Positions 54,695 through 64,000 of a stretch of DNA of 64,000 nucleotides are shown in pieces. The position numbers and the translations under genes were made by a program. How positions within the stretch are numbered: position 1 is the first letter of the stretch; the number at the start of each line of letters is the position of its first letter. Location of the stretch: positions 3,162,001 through 3,226,000 of the forward strand of contig NC_085851.1 in the NCBI RefSeq assembly GCF_020906515.1, read 5' to 3'. The notes below the pieces were generated by a model that had not been told where the DNA came from, ran no database searches, and saw nothing but the letters and a program-made list of their open reading frames with translations. This DNA comes from Vanrija pseudolonga (lineage: Eukaryota; Basidiomycota; Tremellomycetes; Trichosporonales; Trichosporonaceae).

Positions 54695-56405
54695 TTTGCC
54701 CGTTCCTGTTTGTGACTTTTGGCATGCTGCTGCTGCAGACGAAACGCACTCGGTCCTAGAGAGCCTGTCGTCGTGGACCCTAGGACTCACCCTCCCCCCA
54801 AAGCTTGCTCTTTGCTCGACCCACCCAACTGTCAAGTGCACGCGTCTCCCCTCAGGGAACTACCAGGATCGACACTTTGTTCAACCTCGGCCTGGCCCAA
54901 CAAAGCCGGCACCGTGATCGGGTACACCTTCTCCATCCAATGAAGCTGCCGACCAATGGACCCCCCGACGGTTGTATCCTGGCATATCCTGGCTCATGCC
55001 AAAACGAGAACAGCCATGACTGATACGCGACAGGGCAGCAGCTGCACCTGTCACGCAGCCAAAACAATGCATGCAGGACTTGTTGCACAAACGAGCACAC
55101 CATGGACCACAACAAACAGGACACACGCGTGCCGCCAGGTCCTCTATTGCGACGGAGCGAGCGGCATCTAGGCGCCTCCCTCGTGCGCCCGTGCGCTCTC
55201 TCCGTCCCGAGTGGGTGCCGGGTGGGTGCCGGGTCGACGCCAGGCGCGCGCTCGTGCTCCCACATGCAGTAGGTCTGTGGCATGTCCAAACCCGTCAGTC
55301 ACTATTGTACTAGCCCGTGTCGCCTCCTCTACTCCCCCCCTCTCCCCCTCTCCGCTCTGTTGCAGTGCACACTGCTTGGGCCTCGGTTTGGGTTTCATTC
55401 ACCCGATTTCATTTGACGTAGGTTTGGGTGTGCGGGCGGGCACATTACATGGACATGGGCAGCGTGAGGGGCAAGGAGCGCAAGGATCTAAGGGCGGGGA
55501 CGTGTGACTGCCGAGGCGAGGTCAAGGTGAGGGAGGGGTGGTGGTGGTGGTCCGACCGTGAACCGACAGTTGAGCCGCCCGGCCCCCGCTGCTAACCGAC
55601 CGACTGGGATTAGGTCCGGCAACAACTGACGTCGTCGTCGTCGTCCATCATCACCACATCCAATTAACCCTGACGTGAACTCTTATGACGCTGCCTTGCA
55701 CCCAGCAACAAAGGCCCTAGAAATTATTGTTACGATGGGCACATACATCAGAGAGTCTGGGCTTCTTGCTTGAGCTGCTTTCCTCCGAGAGCCGAGTGAT
55801 AGCAGCGGCGATAAACCGAGTCGGATAATCAAACCCCCCCCCTACATGCGCCCATGCTCGAGAGAGGCCTCTGCCTCTTGCTCTGGTCTCGGCGTGGCGT
55901 TGCGTATCATTGCGCGTTTCATTATTGTGCTGCGCGCCGTGATTAGCGCTTTGGGCTGTTGGATGCGAGAGACGGGTCAGCCATGGTGCAAGCCGGTGCA
56001 AGCCATGGTGCAAGGCATCTAGATGGCTCTCTTTCTACCTGCACCGCCATGTACCACCTCCTCCGCCATGCCGCCAGCCAGTGCCAGTATTACAAGCCAC
56101 GGTTTCAAGTGCTTTGCTTGATGTGACGAACGAGGTGATAGTCGCACGTCAGAAGACAAAATGTGCATGCAAGGCCCCAGTAGTGCCCAAGGTAGGAAGT
56201 GGGGTACGGTGTGCACTGCTGCATTAGCGCGTTCAATTTGACCCCCCCCAGGCGCGTCGTAGTCTGTCAATAATACGTTTGTGACGTGAAGCAAGCGCGC
56301 CGCGTCGAAGGCGCGCGACAATGCCCACCGCGCGTCAAGTTGAGACCCTAAGATGGGGGGAATAAACAAACTTGTGTGCCAGTTTTGATTTTGCCACCCG
56401 ATTAC

Positions 56406-56411
56406 CACGTG
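56406..56411. promoter_or_regulatory. CACGTG E-box upstream of the TRA2-like gene
   Basis: A palindromic CACGTG (core site for bHLH factors such as Cbf1-type regulators) 163 bp upstream of the start codon. Seen in the sequence; its use is inferred. Confidence 0.45.
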
Positions 56412-56574
56412 GCCTCCGGATAAATCCCCAAAATAAGTCACTTATATTAATAATTACGCACTTGGTCACTGTCGCCGCTCGCTGGTTGCTGCTGCTGCCA
56501 CTCGCAACAATAACCACCTCAAGAGAAGCTGTTGTTCGCACCACTTTTGTGCATTGACACACTTCTAAAGCACA

Positions 56575-57973
56575 ATGGTGAGCCCTGCTCCATCTCAGCT
56601 TGACCCACTTTGCCATCTCCATCGCTAACACAATGCCGCAGGACTTTTCGTCGTCCACTGCCCCAGTCTCGAGGGAGACTTGGGCGCCTCGTTCGCCCGT
56701 CCACGACGGCGGCGACGACCGCCGCTACGCCGAGCGCCCGCCCGTGCCGGCCCATGACGTCGAGATGCGCGACGGCGGCCGTGACCGCGATGACCGTGAC
56801 GACCGCGACCGCCGCGACGACAGGCGCGATGACCGCCGTCCGCCCCACGACGACCGCCGCGATGACCGCGGCCCGCCTCGCGACGTTGGCAGGTGAGTTT
56901 GTGATGCTGGTGGTGCGGTCGAGGAAGGAGGAGGAAGCAAGCACAGCACTGCAACTACTGGCAGGGGGCCCAAGCCACCGACTTTTGTGGCGAGAGGTGC
57001 CCCAGCTCGCTTCTGGCGGCCATCCCGAGGCCGTGCCCTTCCGAGACCACACACTCCACGGCCAGCCGCTGACGCTCGTGCCCTCGCTCCTCTGCTTCTC
57101 GCCAACACGACACCGATTTGCATCCTCGCTTTCCACTTTGCTTCTTCTCTCATCCCCAACCCATTCAATGTCGTTCTACAGGCCCTCCGCCCCGCCCTCT
57201 CGCCCCAACAATGCTCCCTCGGTCGAGGCCAACCCCGTCCTTGGTGTCTTTGGCCTCTCGATCCGCACCTACGAGCGTGACCTTGAGGACGAGTTCTCGC
57301 GCCACGGTGACGTCGAGAAGGTGACCATTGTCTACGACCAGCGTGTGAGTGGGAGCTTCCATGTCATGGGCAAGGTAGCTGACATTCCCAGACTGACCGC
57401 TCCCGTGGCTTTGGCTTCATCACCATGCGTAGCATTGAGGACGCTGCCCGTTGCATTGAGAAGCTCAACGGTGTCGTTCTCCACGGCCGTGCCATCCGTG
57501 TCGACTACTCGGCTACGACCAAGCCTCACGCTCCTACACCAGGAGAGTACCGTGGCGAGAAGCGTCCCTTTGACGACCGCTTTGACGGCCGCCGTCGTGA
57601 CGACCGTGACCGCCGCTGGGGCGGTGGCGACCGCTATGATGACCGCCGTGGTGGTGGTGACCGCTGGGGTGGCGACCGCCGTGGCGGCGGCGACCGCTAC
57701 GGACCCCGTGACGACGACCGTCGTGGTGGTGACCGCGACAGGCCGTATGACCGTCGGTAAGTAGCTTCCCGACTTCCGAGCTGCAGAAGCTGACGTCACA
57801 GCGACGGCCCCCCTCGCCGCGACGACGACCCCTACGGTGGCCGCAGCCGTCGTGACGACGACCGCCCTCCTCCCGAGCGCCGCCGCTCTCCCAGCCCCCG
57901 TCGCCGCTACTCTGCGTCGCCGGACCGCCGGGGCCCTCCTGCTGGTGGCCAGGGCGAGTCTGACCGCTTCTAA
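56575..57973 (+). CDS. TRA2: TRA2-like SR-type RNA-binding protein (RS-RRM-RS)
   Basis: Nuclear splicing regulator binding purine-rich exonic enhancers. Exons 56575-56577 (ATG alone), 56642-56892, 57182-57344, 57392-57756, 57802-57973 give 317 aa. The N-terminal region is Arg/Asp-rich. One RRM lies at about 103-180 with RNP2 LGVFGLS (105-111) and RNP1 RGFGFITM (144-151), and the Tra2-like ERDLEDEFSRHGDVEKVTIV and FITMRSIEDAARCIEKLNG. The C-terminus is RDDRDRRWGGGDRYDDRR-type repeat, then RRSPSPRRRYSASPDRRG, a short RS domain. The arrangement matches Tra2 better than classical SR proteins, whose RRM is at the N-terminus. Intron 2 is 289 nt, unusually long, and starts with purine-rich sequence. 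Confidence is high for the RRM/RS class, moderate for orthology. Confidence 0.88.
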
Positions 57974-58679
57974 GCGCACAGCCACATCGCACAAGCCTGG
58001 ATGCAAGCTCGTACCTACTAAAGTATAGACCTCACGCCCCTCCCCCCCTCTGCCCTATAGGACAAGCATGGGTCAAGCCTCTCTTCAATCCTCCATGAAT
58101 GTCAAGCCGGCGCCGTCAGAGTCAAGCCCAAGTGCCCAGAGAACATGTACCATTCTTCGTCGTGCCGTGTCAATCAGTCAATGAATCCATCCATCCATCC
58201 GTCCATCATCACAAGAGCAATGCCCAAAGCGTACAACATTGAACACTTAAAGAGCAGCCACCTGGCATGGTGCACTCGCGATATCGGTGCATCGAGCACG
58301 GTGAGTCTCGGCAGGGGCTGACGCAGGCAACGTTCCGAGCACCGCAGGATCCATGCGTCGCAGTTGCGCAAAGAGCGCCGCAGGGAGCGAGTGCTCTTGC
58401 GCACTTCTGCAGTGCGAAGAAGTTTGGTGAGTGGATGGCATGAGCGCGCGTGCATGCTCACATGTGTGTGGTACTGACCTGGCCGCGAAGGCCAACTGAC
58501 TACCTTTACACCCTCTTGTCATTATCCAATGCATTGCATGGTCTCCCGAGACGAAACGGACCAGTCTCGCCCCATGTGGCAGCCTGCGTAGTAGTACAAT
58601 GGTCCGTAGTGGGTGGCATGGCTGCCGCCTCGCTGTGTGGGCACCCATGATGTGCCAATGTAGTCCCTTCGCGCCACGC
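57974..58679. other. Convergent 3' flank between TRA2-like gene and BUD23
   Basis: 706 bp with no supported gene. It contains (ATCC)n at about 58186-58206. A gtgagt/ctgac-cag pair at 58301-58326 would be a 26-nt intron, too short to be real. Confidence 0.5.
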
Positions 58680-59744
58680 TTAGAACTGCACACGACGCTT
58701 CCTCGCCGTGAACTTGGAGTCGCGGGGAACACTGCGGGGTCAGAACCAGTCCCACGAGACACACCACCCACCCCTCCTTCCCGCGGGTGCGGTACAGGTC
58801 CTTCTTCTTGAGGATCCACTCCTTGGCCGTGAGGTCCTTCTTTCCCTTCTTTCCCTTGATGCCCCTGTCCCTCCGCCTCCTGCGCTCGTTCTTGATCTCC
58901 TCGCGCTTCTTAGCGTTGGCGGACGTGTCGGCAATCTCCTCGCCATCGAGGCCCTTGGGGATCTCCTGCTGGCCAACCATGAGGCAGAGGTACATCTTGC
59001 GCGCCTTGCGCGAGTTGGGGTAGTCGACGACCAGACCACCACCAAAGCCTGCCTTCTGCGCGCAGCTCGTGATCAGCTGCACCTGGTCGTCCGAGTTGGG
59101 GTAGAACTGGAACACTGCGCGCGAGGGGTTCTTGAGCGCAGAGTGAAGCGTCGTGAAGAAGCGCGTCAGGCGCTGAGGGGGCGAGTGGCTCGACGCGTCC
59201 GCATTCAGCAGCCACTGGATGACCGAGATGCTGATCGCGCCGTCAAACGTGCCCGGGCGGAAGCCGAAGCCCTGCCCAATGTCCTGGAGGAAGAGGTCGC
59301 CCTCGACCTCGCGCTCGAGGGCTACTTCTGCGAAAGTGTCAGCGGGCCGGCCAAGCGAGCGAGCCGCCTCGAGGCCGAAGCCTCCCCACACCCACGCACC
59401 CAACATGCTGGGTGAAATGTCACACCCGACCCAGATATGTCCGTCCTCGTCAAGGATCTCGCCCGACAGGCCCGACCCGCACCCGATATCGAGGAGGAAG
59501 CACGACTGGTCGGCCGGGAGCTGGAGGAGCTCGAGCGCGCGGTCCGTCATCTGCGCCTGGATGGTCTGGACACGGGTGCTGCGCGGGGCGTGAGCTTGTG
59601 CCATGCAAACGGCAGGAGCAGCAGACTCACTTGGCAGTGTACTTCTTGGCCTCGGTGTCGCCGTAGAACTGGTGCGTGTCAGGAGCCGAGGGGCGAGGAG
59701 GAGCTTACGATCTCGGGCGGGCCAATCTCCTCTGGTCGTGACAT
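58680..59744 (-). CDS. BUD23: BUD23 18S rRNA (guanine-N7) methyltransferase
   Basis: SAM-dependent methyltransferase that, with Trm112, methylates the conserved 18S guanosine near the P site and helps export of pre-40S particles. Exons 59744-59709, 59668-59631, 59578-58772, 58731-58680 give 310 aa. Start MSRPEEIGPPEIFYGDTEAK is the canonical Bud23 opening. Motif I is FLLDIGCGSGLSGEIL (about 52-67). Others are HIWVGCDISPSML, GQGFGFRPGTFDGAISISVI, QWLLNADAS, and the C-terminal basic block ERRRRRDRGIKGKKGKKDLT, then KEWILKKKDLYRTRGKEG, and VPRDSKFTARKRRVQF. The small last exon (52 nt) encodes the conserved C-terminal tail. Faces the GCP gene across a 304-bp promoter. Confidence 0.96.
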
Positions 59745-60048
59745 TGTGGTAGTGGTGCTTGCTCGTGTGGCTCGGTCCGTGTAGTGCTAGGTGGTGCGCG
59801 ACGAGCTCGCTGCTGTGAGATGAAGCAATGTTCGAGTTGGCTGCTCGTCTTGACGTCGCTCAAGATTTCATGAACCGTCGGTGGCCAAAAGTTACAAAAG
59901 CCACGTGGACCACGTGGCGTTCCTTGGCCCAGGCGCCTGACTTGCGCGCGTCACAACAGACATGCAGACACCTCCAGTGCGTTTGTTGTTGCCGACACTT
60001 TTGCAGTTCACCACACCACCAGCGCCGCTCGTCGCCGCGACCGACACC
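59745..60048. other. Bidirectional promoter of BUD23 and the GCP gene
   Basis: 304 bp between the two start codons. It contains a pair of CACGTG palindromes, listed separately. An in-frame upstream ATG at 59962 could extend the GCP protein by 29 residues. Confidence 0.6.
59902..59916. promoter_or_regulatory. Tandem CACGTG E-boxes
   Basis: Two CACGTG hexamers at 59902-59907 and 59911-59916, 9 bp start to start, in the middle of the BUD23/GCP promoter (about 160 bp from the BUD23 start and 133 bp from the GCP start). Known core for bHLH regulators; the pairing makes chance unlikely, but which gene it controls is not shown. Confidence 0.6.
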
Positions 60049-63000
60049 ATGGCCGTGCTCGACGACGCCAACGCCGACGACTTCTTCCGCCTCCCGCCCC
60101 TCCCAGCGGCGGAGGGGAGCGGGTTCAAGCTCGCGCCGCTGGCGTCCGTTGCACCGCGCTTCGTCCTCCCCGCGCTGGATGAGAACGCGCCGGGCGTCGA
60201 GCGGCTACTGGGCACGCTGGGGTCGACGTTGGTCGTTAACGATGCTGGGCCATCACTTACCCCCTTGCCGCCGCTGCCCAGACTCCAGACCGAGGTGCGA
60301 TACGACGCCAAGGGCAAGGGCCGTGCCGTGCCGCCCATCGACGCCGAACTCTGGCGCCTTGCCGGGATAGAGGAGCCCGGGCCGAGCCAGCCGTGCGCGT
60401 TCCATGTGAGCTTAGAAATGTCTGAGGTAGCTGACGACAGTCCGTCGCGACGTGGGACGACGCCGGCGCCGACAGCCCGTTCATGTCTGAGCGGCCGCCG
60501 CAGTTCTTCGAGTCACTGCTTACCTCGTGAGCTGAGCACAAAGCACAAAAGCTCACATCGCAGAGAGGAACCCCCCGTCCACCTCCCCAAGCTCCGTACC
60601 CCGTCTGCCGCGTCCCCCATCGACGTCAAGGTCCTCCTCGACCTCATGATGCGCGCGACGCTCGGCACGACGCTGACCGACGACCTGCGCTGGAGCCGGC
60701 GCGAGCAGCGGTTCGTGTATGCCGAGACTGGGGCGCGGCCCAAGGGCATTGAGCGGAGCACGACGGACGACCTGCTGCACGAGTTCCTTACTATTGGCAC
60801 GGCGGTGCGCCGTCTCGAGATCGTGCTCGAGGAGCATGGCGCCACACCCATCACCCCGACGCACCACGCCCTCCTGCACGCGCTGTCGACTATCGTGGCG
60901 TACTTGAAGCAGCGGCTCGGCGCCGCCGTGGACAGGAGCTTGGGGGACGAGAATGCGCCGCTGCTCCAACGTTCAAGCCCGCTTTACGACTTGGTCCACC
61001 TCGCGTCGACGCTCTGCGAGATTGTGTGCTGGGTGGGTGACGCGTTCTAGGACATGGCTAACCCGTCCAGCCCATAGCACAGGCAAAGCCAATCGGCCTG
61101 CCGGCCAAGCCGCACGCCGTGCTCACCTTGCTTCACTCTCACCTCCTCGCGCAGCTGTCCACCTCGACTGACGCCGACAAGAGCGATGGCACGACACTGT
61201 CGCTCGCCTACCTCCTGTCTCGCGCATCAGAGCCCTTCCTCGCGCTGCTGCAGCAGTGGGTCGGACTGGCCGACTCGGCTCGGATAGACGACGATACCGA
61301 CCCAGAGTCACAGCCGTGGGCCGACCTCGGCATCACGCGTACCCGCCTGCCTGCAGCTGACGGCATCGACGTGAGATGGGACTACACCTTCTCGGCTCGC
61401 CGCATGCCAGCATTTGTTCCCCGCGACGCCCGCCGAACACTGTTCGAAGCTGGGCGGAGTCTGAGAGCCCTGCGAGACGCTTCGGGCGGGCTGCACCCGC
61501 TGTGCTCTACCGACTGGCACCTGAGTGCAAACTGGGGCTGGGGGAGCTCTGCAAACTTGTGAGCTAACAGATCCACCCGTCAGCTGACGCCACAGGCCTC
61601 CAAACGACCTCCGACTCCACATTCGCCGAGTCCACCGTGATATTGATCGTTGGCGCGGGACAGCCCACAGCCGAATACGCACCACCTCAGAGTCCTCCCT
61701 TACCAGCTATGGCCCCGGCCACCAGCGACGACAAACTCAGCAGTATGACCTGATGTCGTCCCGAGCGTCGTCTCCGACCGCAGCGCCACCTTCACCGCTA
61801 TTCGCCTCCCCGCCCAGAACCCTCACAGACCTGTGGTCTGCGTTCTCGCAGCCTCCAGGATCACACCTCGGGGCAACACCCGAGGCTGATACGTTGTGGA
61901 ACCCAAACGTGCAGGACGACCTCGAGGCATTTGTCAAGGTTCATTCCGATCAAGCCCAGCCACTTCTGCCACCAGAGTGTCCAACGCTCGAGCTCTACAT
62001 CTCGTCGCACCTCCTCGCTCCGCTCTTGGCACATTCAGCGCTCATCTCGTCATCGCTGACCCAGTTGTACCTGGACGACCTCGGCTTCTTACAGCACCTG
62101 GACGTCCTCCGTGCCTTCTGGCTCGGCGGAGACACGTCATTCTCCGACACGGTCTCGTCAGCTCTGTTCGCGGGAGACGCCTCTGGTGGCGGAGAAAGCC
62201 TCGGGCGACGTGCACGAACTCGGGCCCGACTTGGTCTGCCGGGAACGACTGAGCCTGGGATGTCGATCAACAGCGACAACTGGGGTATTGGCCTTGGCCT
62301 GGGTCTGAGCGACAGGCAGCGATGGCCGCCTGGCGGTTCAGAGCTGGCGTACGCCCTCCGTGCCACTTTGCTCGACGACTCCGTGGACCGATTGGCGTCC
62401 AAGGGTCCAGTTTGGGCAGCAATCGAGGACCGCGTTTCGTTTGCGGTGAGGGCGCTGCCGGAGGATGAGAGTGACGGGCGGCGATCACGATGGCTCAATC
62501 CACAAGGTAGGTGTGACGATGCGTGTCCCGGTTCTTGCCATCTAACGCGTCCCAGCAATCGAGTGGGTTCCAGTTGAACAAATCTCTGCCCACCACAACT
62601 GACCCTTCCACAGAGCCCTCGACTTCATCTACCTCGCCTACTCACCCCCCGCAGCCATCGCCACACTGCTGCCACACAGTGTCATGGACAAGTACCAGCT
62701 TATCCACAACTTCCTGCTGCGGATTTCCCGCGTCGAGGCGGTTGTTCGATCCCTCTACTTTGACGTGGTGCGCCCCTCGCGGCCAGCGGACGATGTGCCG
62801 ATCAAAACAGGCGTCGACGCCGCGTTTAATCGCATGCCATCCCAATTAGGACTTGGGCGTCGACGCGTCCAAACTATATTCGAACCCGGATCGGACGCGG
62901 ATCGCACACTACTGGCCTTGCGGTTCGTCATGTCCTCGTTTGTGGCGGCCATTAGTCGCTACGTCCTGGATACGGCCATTGGCCAGAACTGGGACGTTAT

Positions 63001-63761
63001 GCGCAGGCGACTGGACAAGTTGCGTAGACGCGGCCATGCGCCGCCGTCAACGACGACGGACAGCCGGCCTGTGACACCTGGCCCTGACGATGGGGACGAC
63101 TATGAAGATCTGGACGAAGAACTAGACGATGTGGGCGGGGGCGAGGACGAAGACGACGCGCCGACGCTGCTCGGTGCACTGTCGCAGCTACAGTCTGCCC
63201 ACTCGCTGGTTCTGTATCACCAGATCATCCTCAACCGTATCTTGCGAGCGTGCCTGCTCATCCCGCAACCGGGCCACCAAGTCACGTTCAAGCTGCTCAT
63301 GACCCTCTTTGGTCTCATCCTGGACCTGGGCAAGACAGTCAAGGAGGTGGAACATGGGGTTAGTACCCCAGAAGCGGGGGCCGAGCACGTGATGGCTCTG
63401 CATCAAGACTGGACGGAAAAGAGTGCAGTGTTTGTGAGTGTGCTAGCATCTAAATCGCGGGAATCAGGGTACTAAGCAGGCCTACGTTTTGCTACAGCTT
63501 CACGCGTTGGAACGTTTGTCCCTGCGGACCTCGCCACGCACGACCGCGGCTGCCACTGGCGCTGGAGGGGCCGACGAGGGCCCCAAGGCTGCTGGGCAGC
63601 AGGATCTGCAGGTTTTGCTGGATGGAGAACGACAAGGGTTAGAGGACACTGGCGGCGTTTCAGCGCCACCCGCGTCTCATCTGCCTGGATCCACCGAGTT
63701 GCAAGAGCTGCTGCTTCGTCTCAGACTTGGTTCTCGCGACTCTAGACCACATGGTAGCTAG
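60049..63761 (+). CDS. Gamma-tubulin complex component (GCP/Spc97-Spc98 family)
   Basis: Subunit of the gamma-tubulin ring complex that nucleates microtubules at spindle pole bodies. Exons 60049-60405, 60441-60526, 60564-61032, 61071-61558, 61596-62506, 62556-62562, 62614-63433, 63480-63761 give 1139 aa. After a disordered N-terminus, GRIP1 signals include LLHEFLTIGTAVRRLEIVLE, LASTLCEIVCW, LLSRASEPFLALLQQWVG and RRMPAFVPRDARRTLFEAG. The GRIP2 region has EALDFIYLAYSPPAAIATLL, then MDKYQLIHNFLLRISRVEAV (the KYQ..F.FLL.. block), FVMSSFVAAISRYVLDTAIG, HQIILNRILRACLL and a C-terminal ELLLRLRLGSR. Size and divergence point to GCP5/GCP6-like rather than the GCP2/GCP3 pair, but this is not settled. 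Exon 6 is 7 nt. An upstream in-frame ATG exists at 59962. Confidence 0.85.
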
Positions 63762-64000
63762 CTCAGCTAACTTGTACAAGCGACCATGCCGTCATTGGTG
63801 GGCGTGCGGGCCGGTGGTAGGAAGCCGTGTCAAATGTAATTAAGAAGGCCAAACGTGATGGGGGCAAGGGTGGTCACCGGCGGTGTCTGGTGGGAGGGGA
63901 GGGTGGCGCGTGGTGGTCAATTTGAAGGCGCCAGCGTTGATGCCATTTCAGGGGGGGTGCGCGCATGGCTGTTGCATTGTGTGGAATGGGTCATGGTGAA
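63762..64000. other. 3' flank of the GCP gene to the window end
   Basis: 239 bp; the GCP 3' UTR and unassigned sequence. A G-rich stretch (near 63840-63960) is visible; no gene supported. Confidence 0.4.

Larger units (their letters stand above)
53849..56574. other. 2.7-kb divergent intergenic region between the GPI protein and TRA2-like genes
   Basis: No supported gene. It includes a GCC repeat at 54669-54694, runs of A and T near 54560-54580, a C/T-rich stretch near 55322-55360, and an AT-rich patch (about 56435-56460) close to the TRA2-like start that stands out in this GC-rich window. The size suggests extended regulatory sequence for one or both neighbours. Confidence 0.5.

Noticed and set aside
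58301-58435. Exon-like block with a QLRKERRRERVLLR stretch, flanked by gtgagt and ctgac...cag words
   Set aside because: The first intron would be 26 nt, too short to splice, and the sequence after the second donor stops at once. Chance resemblance to a basic importin-type helix.
1-64000. Retroelements, DNA transposons, rRNA genes, CRISPR arrays or prophage-like systems
   Set aside because: No reverse transcriptase, integrase, transposase or capsid motifs, no long terminal or inverted repeats and no rRNA core sequences were seen on reading both strands.

Overview
The window reads as nuclear DNA of a GC-rich, intron-dense basidiomycete yeast. It is probably a tremellomycete, and something in or near Trichosporonales/Cryptococcus is my best guess. 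The evidence is about 60% GC, introns of roughly 35-60 nt in nearly every gene with gtgagt-type donors and a ctaac/ctgac branch site just before the acceptor, compact genes on both strands, and a conserved single-copy eukaryotic gene set. The genus is an inference from gene style, not from a marker gene.

I rebuilt 21 protein-coding genes exon by exon, checking reading phase at every junction. From left to right they are: an APH-fold kinase cut by the left edge (-); a Hook-family dynein adaptor (+); mitoribosomal protein bS6m (+); LCL3 nuclease (-); the ER SNARE SEC20 (+); a short OSBP of the KES1 type (-); the inositol pyrophosphate kinase VIP1/ASP1 (-); an ataxin-10 homologue (+); a SWI3/RSC8-type remodeller subunit (-); a SAP30-like Sin3-binding protein (-); the pre-rRNA nuclease FCF1 (+); the replication nuclease-helicase DNA2 (-); 6-phosphogluconolactonase (-); a CLC chloride channel/exchanger (+); a large DAG-lipase-like class 3 lipase (+); an alkyltransferase-like protein (-); a STYX-type dead phosphatase (+); a long disordered protein of unknown function (-); a GPI-anchored Kre9/Knh1-like wall protein (-); a TRA2-like RRM/RS splicing regulator (+); the 18S rRNA methyltransferase BUD23 (-); and a gamma-tubulin complex (GCP) protein (+). 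Counting the truncated kinase, that makes 22 entries.

The genes do not form a pathway cluster. They are housekeeping genes arranged as divergent pairs sharing short promoters (LCL3/SEC20, VIP1/ataxin-10, SAP30/FCF1, ATL/STYX, BUD23/GCP) and tight convergent pairs (bS6m/LCL3 58 bp apart, ataxin-10/SWI3 73 bp apart). Two ribosome-biogenesis genes (FCF1, BUD23) and three chromatin/DNA-maintenance genes (SWI3, SAP30, DNA2) are present by proximity only.

The unusual material falls into four groups. The first is splicing: coding microexons of 7, 14, 16 and 18 nt, two genes whose first coding exon is only the start codon, some non-CAG acceptors, and a purine-rich element inside the long TRA2 intron. 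The second is catalytic-site changes that suggest non-enzymatic or altered function: STYX without Cys and Arg, ATL with Trp in place of the acceptor Cys, and the APH kinase with Met in place of the catalytic-loop His. The third is a gene-free stretch of about 6.9 kb (46.0-52.9 kb) with a G-quadruplex-type tract, a poly-C run, a heptamer repeat and a 19-copy ACACG array. The fourth is a disordered protein with TPQM and HGHG repeats. I saw no transposon, retroelement, rRNA, CRISPR array or convincing tRNA.
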